From positions 1 through 6,651 of the forward strand of contig URTW01000113.1 of the NCBI GenBank assembly GCA_900550815.1: DNA of 6,651 bases, written 5' to 3'. This document shows, piece by piece, positions 1 through 5,170 of this stretch (its first letter is position 1; the number at the start of each line of letters is the position of its first letter). Position numbers and translations under genes: made by a program. Below the pieces are notes generated by a model that was not told the DNA's origin, did not search any database, and saw only the letters and a list, made by a program, of their open reading frames with translations. The stretch is from an uncultured Collinsella sp. (GTDB lineage Bacteria; Actinomycetota; Coriobacteriia; Coriobacteriales; Coriobacteriaceae).

Positions 1-705
1 CGGGTACCCGATTGCGCGACCCGCATCGCGTTCTATAACGCGGGGCTTGCGCGCTCCGATCGTCGCCGTGTCGAGGAAGCGTTTCGTGACGGAAGCCTCA
101 GCTGCATCGTTTCGACCTCTGCCTTTGGTGAGGGCGTCAACCTTCCCGATATCCGCCATGTCGTGCTCTACCACATGCCGTTTGGCGCCATCGAGTTCAA
201 CCAGATGAGCGGACGCGCCGGTCGCGACGGCCAACCTGCCGTGATTCACCTGCTCTATTCGTCGCGTGACGCTCGCATTAACGAGCGCCTGCTCGACTGC
301 TACGCGCCCGAGCGCGACGAGCTCGTCACGCTCTATCGCGCGCTGCAGACTATGTGGCGCTCCAACCGCGGCAAGACCGGAGCCGACTCATTTAGTGCGA
401 GCGATATCGACATCGCGCAGATGTGCCTTGCCATCGATGCTCGCACGCCGGTCGACGAGCGCTCGGTGGAAAGCGGCCTGGGAATCTTCGAAGAACTCGG
501 TTTCTGCCGCGTTTCGGGGTTTGACGATACGCGTCGCATCGCGATGGCGGAAAACCCCGGTCGCGTGCAATTAAGCAGGTCAATTCGCTATTTGGAGGGC
601 TTGCGCTCGCGCATGGAGTTCACGGCTTTTCGGAGTTGGGCACTCGATTCGTGCGCTTCTGATATGCTAGCCAAAGTTAACCGCCCGATCGTACCGCGGG
701 CCTAG
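1..705 (+). CDS. recJ: C-terminal part of a RecQ-like SF2 helicase module, probably the tail of a RecJ-helicase fusion (5' truncated)
   Basis: The frame is open from base 1 and ends at TAG 703-705, giving 234 visible residues; the start lies outside the window. The visible part begins in the second RecA-like lobe: an FYNAGL segment (residues 11-16) resembles the RecQ YHAGL motif, STSAFGEGVNLPD (38-50) is helicase motif V, and QMSGRAGRDG (68-77) is motif VI with arginine-finger-type arginines R72 and R75. The four-cysteine zinc cluster of true RecQ is absent downstream. Instead there is an acidic, helical, possibly winged-helix tail containing LGIFEELGF. The recJ assignment is inference: in Gram-positive genomes recJ often precedes relA, and some RecJ proteins carry a C-terminal helicase half. 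The DHH nuclease motifs that would prove it are not in view, so a stand-alone RecQ-like helicase remains possible. It would act in the cytoplasm in recombination and repair, unwinding DNA with ATP. Confidence 0.6.
   Translation, partial: RVPDCATRIAFYNAGLARSDRRRVEEAFRDGSLSCIVSTSAFGEGVNLPDIRHVVLYHMPFGAIEFNQMSGRAGRDGQPAVIHLLYSSRDARINERLLDCYAPERDELVTLYRALQTMWRSNRGKTGADSFSASDIDIAQMCLAIDARTPVDERSVESGLGIFEELGFCRVSGFDDTRRIAMAENPGRVQLSRSIRYLEGLRSRMEFTAFRSWALDSCASDMLAKVNRPIVPRA
663..668 (+). promoter_or_regulatory. Possible extended -10 element ahead of relA (weak)
   Basis: TATGCT at 663-668 is preceded by TG-A (660-662), which makes an extended -10 element inside the last codons of the upstream helicase-type gene. 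It would start transcription near 675, giving relA a leader of about 46 nt. No convincing -35 hexamer lies 16-18 nt upstream, and the 15-nt spacing between the genes is enough for simple co-transcription. Treat this as a possible secondary relA promoter only. Confidence 0.2.
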
Positions 706-720
706 GGGAAGGGGACCTCG

Positions 721-3081
721 ATGGACGCCGCAGCCCGTACCGCCCATGATTCCACCCTCCAGCCGTTTTCGGAGATGGAGCACTATAAGCATGCCGATGA
801 GCTGCCGCCCGAGATTATGGCGGACAGCTACGACAAGCTGGAGCGTCTGTGCCTCAAATATATGAACGAGGACGACTTCTCCAAGGTGGAGCAGGCCTAC
901 TGCTTTGCTGCCGAGAAGCACTGCAACCAAAAGCGGCGCTCGGGTGAGATGTACATTAACCATCCCGTCGAGGTAGCTATCATTCTGGCCGACCTCAAGA
1001 TGGACTGCGATGTGGTGTGCGCCGCGCTGTTGCACGATACCGTCGAGGATACCGAGACCTCGCTTACCGATGTTTCGGGTCTGTTTGGCGATACGGTGGC
1101 CGAGCTCGTCGATGGCGTGACCAAGCTCACCAACATCGAAGTCGACAGCATGGACGAGAAGCAGGCCCTCACGCTGCGCAAGATGTTCCTTGCCATGTCC
1201 AAGGACATCCGCGTCATTATCGTTAAGCTTGCCGACCGCCTGCACAACATGCGCACCCTTGCAGCTCTGCGCGAGGACCGTCGCCTGTTTAAGGCCCGCG
1301 AGACCATGGACGTGTATGCGCCCCTGGCCGACCGTCTGGGCATGAGCTCTATTAAGTGGGAGCTCGAGGACCTGTCCTTCTTCTACTTGGAGCCCGATGC
1401 CTACCAGCGCATCGCGCGCATGGTAGCCGAGTCGCGCGAGGTTCGCGAGCGTTATCTGGCCGAGACCATCAAGACGCTCACCGATGAACTCAATCGCATT
1501 GGTCTTGAGGACTTTCAGATCAACGGTCGTTCCAAGCACTATTGGTCCATCTATCAAAAGATGAAGCGCAAGGGCAAGGAATTCTCCGAGATCTACGACC
1601 TGGTGGCACTGCGTGTCATCACGCATTCGGTGCGCGATTGCTACTCCACGCTCGGCGCGGTGCATACGCTGTGGCACCCCATGCCCGGTCGCTTCAAAGA
1701 CTATATCGCCATGCCCAAGGTCAACAACTACCAGTCGCTCCATACGACGGTTATCGGCCCCCCGGCCCGCCCGCTCGAGATTCAGATTCGAACCTATGAG
1801 ATGCATGAACAGGCCGAGTACGGCATTGCCGCCCACTGGCTCTATAAGAAGTCGGGCGGATCGTCTGCGTCTAAGACCAATGATGCCCAGCGTCTGGACG
1901 ACCAGATTAACTGGCTCAAACATTCGCTCGATTGGGCAGCGTCTGACGAGATTACGGACGCCAAGGAATACCTGCACTCGCTGAAGGTCGATCTGTTCGA
2001 CCAGGAGATCTATGTCTTTACACCCAAGGGCGAGGTCATGGCGCTTCGTGCCGGCTCTACACCGCTCGACTTTGCCTACGCCGTTCACACCGAGGTGGGA
2101 AACCATTGCGTCGGCGCCAAAATCAACGGTGCGGTGGCTCCGCTCACGCACGAGATTAAGACGGGTGACCGTGTCGAGATCCTGACCAACAAGAGTTCCA
2201 AGCCGTCGCGTGATTGGCTCAAGATCGTTAAGACACCTTCCGCCAAGTCAAAGATCCGCCGTTACTTCGCCGCCGCGACCAAAGACGATGACGCTGCTGC
2301 CGGCCGCGATATACTGGCCAAGGACCTGCGCAAGCGCGGGTATGGCATCTCTACGCCGCGATCCACGCGTGCGCTCAACGCCGTGGCGGAGCAGTTTAAC
2401 TACAAGCAGCTCGAGGACCTGTTTGCCGCCGTCGGCGCCGGCAAGGTTGCCCCGCGCGCTGTGGGTAACAAGGTCGAGCAAATCTTGGACCCCAAGCCCG
2501 AGGAGCAGCTCACCAAGACCGAAGCCATTGCCGAGATCGTCAAGCAGCCTGCCCGCGGCTCCAACCGCAAGCCGCAAAAGCGCGGCAAGAGCGCCAGCAA
2601 CGGCATTATCGTCAAGGGCGAGAGCAACAGCGGTCTGCTGGTCCGTCTGGCGCATTGCTGCAATCCGGTGACGGGCGATGACATCGTCGGCTTCATCACG
2701 CGCGGCCGTGGCGTTTCGGTGCATCGCGCCAACTGCCCCAACGTCAAGGGTCTTATGGAACATCCCGAGCGCATGATCGATGTGGAGTGGGACGGCGCTG
2801 CCGACACCCTCTTCCAGGTCGAGATCGTGGTCGAGTGCCTGGACCGCATGGGCCTGCTCAAGGATGTCACCATTGCCATTGGCGATGCGGGCGGCAATAT
2901 CCTTTCTGCCGCCACGTCGACCAACCGCGAGGGTATTGCAACCCTGCGCTTTATGGTCGAGATCTCGGACGCGAGCGGTCTGGATCCGCTGCTGGCTTCC
3001 ATCAGCAGTGTCGATTCGGTCTACGACGCTCGCCGTCTTATGCCCGGCGAAGGCGGAGCTCAGCTCAAGCGCCGTGTGTAG
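721..3081 (+). CDS. relA: Bifunctional (p)ppGpp synthetase/3'-pyrophosphohydrolase, long RelA/SpoT (Rel) type
   Basis: A 786-residue ribosome-associated stringent-response enzyme that makes (p)ppGpp from ATP and GTP/GDP and degrades it. The hydrolase domain is intact: R72, H81, H105-D106 with E109-D110 (HDTVED), and D172/N176 in KLADRLHN; these sit at a constant +28 offset from the catalytic residues known in the Streptococcus equisimilis enzyme. The synthetase domain follows, with GRSKHYWSIYQKM (269-281), YD at 292-293 and EIQIRT (E353). RFKD at 324-327 is the RxKD signature of bifunctional enzymes, not the ExDD of synthetase-only RelA. Then come a TGS domain (about 424-487), a helical region, a basic linker (about 610-630), a zinc-finger-like C646-C647...H668...C672 and an ACT domain (about 698-776). 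The protein is slightly longer than the usual 700-750 residues, because of the N-terminal extension and linker. ATG 721 is preceded by AAGGGG at 709-714, 6 nt away; the next methionine (775) has no well-placed site. Confidence 0.97.
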   Translation: MDAAARTAHDSTLQPFSEMEHYKHADELPPEIMADSYDKLERLCLKYMNEDDFSKVEQAYCFAAEKHCNQKRRSGEMYINHPVEVAIILADLKMDCDVVCAALLHDTVEDTETSLTDVSGLFGDTVAELVDGVTKLTNIEVDSMDEKQALTLRKMFLAMSKDIRVIIVKLADRLHNMRTLAALREDRRLFKARETMDVYAPLADRLGMSSIKWELEDLSFFYLEPDAYQRIARMVAESREVRERYLAETIKTLTDELNRIGLEDFQINGRSKHYWSIYQKMKRKGKEFSEIYDLVALRVITHSVRDCYSTLGAVHTLWHPMPGRFKDYIAMPKVNNYQSLHTTVIGPPARPLEIQIRTYEMHEQAEYGIAAHWLYKKSGGSSASKTNDAQRLDDQINWLKHSLDWAASDEITDAKEYLHSLKVDLFDQEIYVFTPKGEVMALRAGSTPLDFAYAVHTEVGNHCVGAKINGAVAPLTHEIKTGDRVEILTNKSSKPSRDWLKIVKTPSAKSKIRRYFAAATKDDDAAAGRDILAKDLRKRGYGISTPRSTRALNAVAEQFNYKQLEDLFAAVGAGKVAPRAVGNKVEQILDPKPEEQLTKTEAIAEIVKQPARGSNRKPQKRGKSASNGIIVKGESNSGLLVRLAHCCNPVTGDDIVGFITRGRGVSVHRANCPNVKGLMEHPERMIDVEWDGAADTLFQVEIVVECLDRMGLLKDVTIAIGDAGGNILSAATSTNREGIATLRFMVEISDASGLDPLLASISSVDSVYDARRLMPGEGGAQLKRRV

Positions 3082-3114
3082 GTGCGAGAGCCTCTCAGCA
3101 TCATAGATATTGGT

Positions 3115-3152
3115 TACGTTCGAGGCATCGTTTGGTGCCTCGAACGTATTTT
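3115..3152 (+). terminator. Rho-independent terminator or attenuator-like hairpin after relA
   Basis: A perfect 13-bp stem pairs TACGTTCGAGGCA (3115-3127) with its complement (3136-3148). It can extend by one U-G and one C-G pair to leave a GTTT tetraloop, and is followed by TTTT at 3149-3152. It sits 33 nt after the relA stop, as expected for an intrinsic terminator. Unusually, its T-run ends only 3 nt before the AGGAGG of the next gene, so it may be a leaky terminator or a leader hairpin for that gene. Confidence 0.75.
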
Positions 3153-3155
3153 AGA

Positions 3156-3161
3156 AGGAGG
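3156..3161 (+). promoter_or_regulatory. Ribosome-binding site that decides the hydrolase start
   Basis: AGGAGG at 3156-3161 is a consensus Shine-Dalgarno sequence. It is only 2 nt from the first in-frame ATG (3164), which is too close, and 8 nt from the second (3170), which is optimal. A third ATG at 3179 is 17 nt away, which is too far. The start at 3170 is therefore preferred. Confidence 0.8.
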
Positions 3162-3169
3162 GTATGCGC

Positions 3170-3853
3170 ATGGGCGATATGACTTTGGACCTGACACCCC
3201 GAGGTGCAGCTTCGATTGAGGCACTCGTCAACGGCCCGATTCAGACCAACAGTTACGCCGTGATTTCGAATGACGAGTGCTTAATCGTCGATCCGGCGTG
3301 GGAGGGCGAGCGTCTTGTGGAGCATATCCGCACCGCGCATCCCGAAGTTCGCGTACTCGGCTCTGTCTGCACGCACGGTCATGCCGACCATGTTGGCGGG
3401 GTCGCCGGGGGTCGAGCTGTCGTTGGCGACAGCGCACTATATGAGTTGTGCGCTAAGGACGTGACGGTGCCTCGCGCAAATATCGAGGAGCAGCGCGCCA
3501 TGTGGGGTATTGAGACGCCCGATCCGGGCGAGCCGACGCGGCTGCTTGCCGAGGGCGATACGATTGAATTGGGCGATATCTGCCTGCAGGTGATCGAGAC
3601 GCCGGGGCATACGCCGGGCGGCATCGTCCTGTTCGCCGCGACCGAGCAGGGGAACATCGCCTTTGTGGGCGACACGCTTTTCCCGGGCAGCCACGGTCGT
3701 ACCGATCTTTCCGGCGGTGACGAGGCGGCGATTATGCGCTCGCTCTCCAAACTTGCCAAGACGCTTCCGCCCGATACCGTTTGCTTGACGGGCCATGGCG
3801 ATTCGACCACGATGGCGCGCGAACTTATGCAGAATCCGTTTATGCAGATGTAG
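3170..3853 (+). CDS. Metallo-beta-lactamase-fold hydrolase, small glyoxalase II / YcbL type
   Basis: A 227-residue cytoplasmic metallohydrolase with no signal peptide. All metal ligands of the glyoxalase II group are visible: THGHADH (H69, H71, D73, H74), TPGHTPGG (H147), FVGDTLF (D168, the bridging aspartate) and TGHG (H209). The GRTDLSGGD segment after D168 and the short ending around NPFMQM match the YcbL-like branch, which lacks the C-terminal substrate-binding domain of classical hydroxyacylglutathione hydrolase. A thioester such as an S-lactoyl-thiol is the usual proposed substrate, but the sequence does not fix it. A small MBL hydrolase near relA is a familiar Gram-positive arrangement, often with the D-aminoacyl-tRNA deacylase gene dtd between them; dtd is absent here. 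It is separated from relA by the hairpin at 3115-3152 and has no promoter space of its own after it. The start at 3170 is chosen from ribosome-binding-site spacing. Confidence 0.92.
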   Translation: MGDMTLDLTPRGAASIEALVNGPIQTNSYAVISNDECLIVDPAWEGERLVEHIRTAHPEVRVLGSVCTHGHADHVGGVAGGRAVVGDSALYELCAKDVTVPRANIEEQRAMWGIETPDPGEPTRLLAEGDTIELGDICLQVIETPGHTPGGIVLFAATEQGNIAFVGDTLFPGSHGRTDLSGGDEAAIMRSLSKLAKTLPPDTVCLTGHGDSTTMARELMQNPFMQM

Positions 3854-3934
3854 GCTCGAAGCCGTCTTTCGAATCACGAAGACCGCTCAATCGTCAAGCT
3901 ATTTTCCCCAGTGGGTCGATTCTGTGGGGCAAAC

Positions 3935-3949
3935 GGTCAAAATTTGTCC
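3935..3949. promoter_or_regulatory. Imperfect palindrome upstream of the aldolase promoter, candidate operator
   Basis: GGTCAAAATTTGTCC is a 15-bp dyad around a central A, with six of seven arm positions complementary and one T-T mismatch. It lies about 53 nt upstream of the candidate -10 of the aldolase gene, a position where activators commonly bind. No specific regulator is recognised, and an AT-rich dyad of this size can arise by chance. Confidence 0.25.
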
Positions 3950-3970
3950 AATCGGATGGTATTCGTGAAC

Positions 3971-3982
3971 AAACGAACGTTT
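3971..3982. promoter_or_regulatory. Short perfect dyad over the -35 region of the aldolase promoter, candidate operator
   Basis: AAACG (3971-3975) and CGTTT (3978-3982) form a perfect 5-bp-armed dyad with an AA centre. It ends about 19 bp before the candidate -10 and so covers the region where the -35 contact would be. A repressor here would block polymerase. The regulator is unknown and the short arms keep confidence low. Confidence 0.25.
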
Positions 3983-3998
3983 ATGCTCGGGTATGTCG

Positions 3999-4007
3999 TG
4001 GTAAAAT
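3999..4007 (+). promoter_or_regulatory. Extended -10 promoter for the aldolase gene
   Basis: TGG-TAAAAT (3999-4007) is an extended -10 element with a near-consensus hexamer at 4002-4007. The -35 region is poor (TTTATG at 3980-3985, 16-nt spacer), as is typical of extended -10 promoters. Transcription would begin near 4014, giving a leader of about 34 nt that contains the AGGAGG at 4034-4039. It fits an independently transcribed glycolytic gene. Confidence 0.55.
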
Positions 4008-4047
4008 CTCAGGCGTTATCGGAGCAACCTTACAGGAGGTTTCTTTT

Positions 4048-4914
4048 ATGCTCGTCAACGCAGCAGACATGCTCAAGAAGGCCGAGGCCGGCAAGTACGC
4101 TCTCGGTGCCTTCAACACCAACAACCTCGAGTGGACCCTGGCTATTCTTCAGGCCGCCGAGGAGGCCAAGTCTCCGCTGATCCTTCAGTGCACCGCTGGT
4201 GCCGCTAAGTGGATGGGCGGTTTCAAGGTCTGCGCCGACATGGTCAAGGCTGCCGTCGAGGCCACGGGCGTTACCGTCCCCGTCGCCCTTCACCTCGATC
4301 ACGGTTCTTACGAGGACTGCTTCAAGTGCATCGAGGCCGGCTTCACGTCCATCATGTATGACGGCTCTCACGAGGAGACCTTCCAGCTTAACCTCGACCG
4401 CACCAAGGAACTCGTTGAGCTTGCCCACTCCAAGGGCATGTCCATCGAGGCCGAGGTCGGCGGCATCGGCGGCACCGAGGACGGCGTGACCTCCAACGGC
4501 GAGCTCGCTGACCCCGCTGAGTGCAAGCAGATTGCTGACCTGGGCGTCGACTTCCTCGCCTGCGGTATCGGCAACATCCACGGCGTGTATCCCGCCGACT
4601 GGGCTGGCCTTTCCTTCGAGCGTCTGGGCGAGCTCAAGGCCGAGCCCGGCGCCCTGCCCCTAGATCTGCACGGTGGTACCGGCATCCCCGAGGATCAGAT
4701 CAAGAAGGCCAACTCCCAGGGTCTCTCCAAGATCAACGTTAACACCGATCTGCAGCTCGTCTTCGCCAAGGGCGTTCGCGAGTATATCGAGGCTGGCAAG
4801 GATCAGCAGGGCAAGGGCTTTGACCCCCGCAAGCTCCTCAAGCCTGGTCGCGACAACATCGTTGCCCGCACCAAGGAGCTCATGGAGGAGTTTGGCTCCG
4901 TCAACAAGGCGTAA
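4048..4914 (+). CDS. fba: Class II (zinc-dependent) fructose-1,6-bisphosphate aldolase
   Basis: A 288-residue cytoplasmic aldolase that reversibly cleaves fructose 1,6-bisphosphate to dihydroxyacetone phosphate and glyceraldehyde 3-phosphate in glycolysis/gluconeogenesis. Class IIB hallmarks are in order: LHLDHGS (catalytic D84, zinc ligand H85), IEAEVGGIGGTEDG (133-146, including E134), GNIHGVYP (zinc ligand H178), DLHGGTG (zinc ligand H208 plus phosphate-binding glycines) and NVNTD (230-234, phosphate binding). Length matches the family (about 285). The start is ATG 4048: AGGAGG at 4034-4039 lies 8 nt upstream, and the protein then begins MLVNAADMLKKAE, the usual family N-terminus. The frame stays open upstream to 3781, but that part runs back over the hydrolase gene and upstream of the promoter, so it is not used. 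Codon use is strongly biased (CTC, AAG, GAG, ACC, AAC), unlike its neighbours, as expected for an abundant enzyme. The related tagatose-bisphosphate aldolases share these motifs; the isolated, highly expressed context favours fba. Confidence 0.95.
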   Translation: MLVNAADMLKKAEAGKYALGAFNTNNLEWTLAILQAAEEAKSPLILQCTAGAAKWMGGFKVCADMVKAAVEATGVTVPVALHLDHGSYEDCFKCIEAGFTSIMYDGSHEETFQLNLDRTKELVELAHSKGMSIEAEVGGIGGTEDGVTSNGELADPAECKQIADLGVDFLACGIGNIHGVYPADWAGLSFERLGELKAEPGALPLDLHGGTGIPEDQIKKANSQGLSKINVNTDLQLVFAKGVREYIEAGKDQQGKGFDPRKLLKPGRDNIVARTKELMEEFGSVNKA

Positions 4915-4936
4915 GTAGCGGTTTAACTTTCCCGTC

Positions 4937-5029
4937 GGAGGCCCCGTTCAACCTACGCTTTTCCCTTGCGCTCACCTGGCTTTGCCAGAAGTCGCGCAAT
5001 GGGAAAAGCTTCGGGTGAACGGGGCCTCC
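4937..5029. terminator. Long multi-part hairpin after the aldolase gene; terminator or MITE-like inverted repeat
   Basis: A 93-nt inverted repeat begins 22 nt after the aldolase stop. The outer arms GGAGGCCCCGTTCA (4937-4950) and 5016-5029 pair perfectly over 14 bp. After a 6/6-nt internal loop, GCTTTTCCC (4957-4965) pairs with 5001-5009. One T (5000) bulges, TTGCGC (4966-4971) pairs with 4994-4999, and CTGGC (4976-4980) pairs with 4984-4988 around a TTT loop. The 3' flank is TTCGTTAAC, a poor U-tract, so simple intrinsic termination is not assured. The position just after a highly expressed gene and before a new promoter still suggests a transcription barrier or 3'-end-stabilising structure. 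The perfect terminal arms also resemble a small non-autonomous repeat, although no flanking target duplication is visible. Confidence 0.6.
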
Positions 5030-5107
5030 TTCGTTAACTCGCCACAGGGTTACTGGGCTGAATTCATTTTTTATAGGTACCGTTTATCGGTGTTGAGGGT
5101 TCCTTTA

Positions 5108-5136
5108 TTGGGGCTTTCTTTTTATCTCGCTACAAT
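5108..5136 (+). promoter_or_regulatory. Sigma70-type promoter for the transglutaminase-like gene
   Basis: TTGGGG (-35, 5108-5113) and TACAAT (-10, 5131-5136) are separated by exactly 17 nt, in a locally AT-rich stretch between GC-rich genes. Transcription would start near 5143, leaving a leader of about 28 nt before the ATG at 5171. The -10 hexamer overlaps an in-frame ATG at 5135, which rules that ATG out as the start if this promoter is used. A weaker alternative, TTACTG-16-TATAGG (5050-5077), lies upstream. Confidence 0.6.
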
Positions 5137-5160
5137 GGACTTCAAGAGTTCTAATGACTT

Positions 5161-5164
5161 GGAG
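5161..5164 (+). promoter_or_regulatory. Ribosome-binding site that decides the transglutaminase-like start
   Basis: GGAG at 5161-5164 lies 6 nt before ATG 5171 and downstream of the predicted transcription start. The earlier in-frame ATG at 5135 has no Shine-Dalgarno sequence in front of it (pyrimidine-rich TTTCTTTTTATC). Confidence 0.6.
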
Positions 5165-5170
5165 TTTGGT

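Noticed and set aside
683..701. GCCCG / CGGGC inverted repeat at the end of the helicase-type gene
   Set aside because: It has only 5 bp with a 9-nt loop inside coding sequence, and no T-run; expected by chance at this GC content.
667..2151. 494-codon open frame on the minus strand, opposite relA
   Set aside because: It lies antisense to a gene with unmistakable catalytic motifs, its translation has no recognisable domain and is rich in V, L, G, H and R as expected from reading GC-rich codons backwards, and it has no supporting ribosome-binding site context.
3864..3883. Hairpin GTCTTTCG / CGAAGAC after the hydrolase stop as a terminator
   Set aside because: It has only 7 bp with a bulged T, no T-run follows, and a competing fold with TCGAA at 3856-3860 is possible. 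I cannot support a terminator.
3781..4047. Upstream extension of the aldolase reading frame
   Set aside because: It overlaps the end of the hydrolase gene and lies upstream of the likely promoter (3999-4007). The family N-terminus and a consensus AGGAGG with 8-nt spacing point to 4048.
3911..4180. 89-codon plus-strand frame spanning the aldolase promoter and 5' end
   Set aside because: It runs in a different frame through the aldolase start, its translation turns into serine/proline/arginine-rich shadow sequence, and no ribosome-binding site precedes it.
4982..5170. N-terminal extension of the transglutaminase-like protein from TTG 4982 or ATG 5135
   Set aside because: The TTG lies in the loop region of the long hairpin and the ATG overlaps the -10 hexamer. 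Neither has a Shine-Dalgarno sequence, and the translated extension has no domain character.
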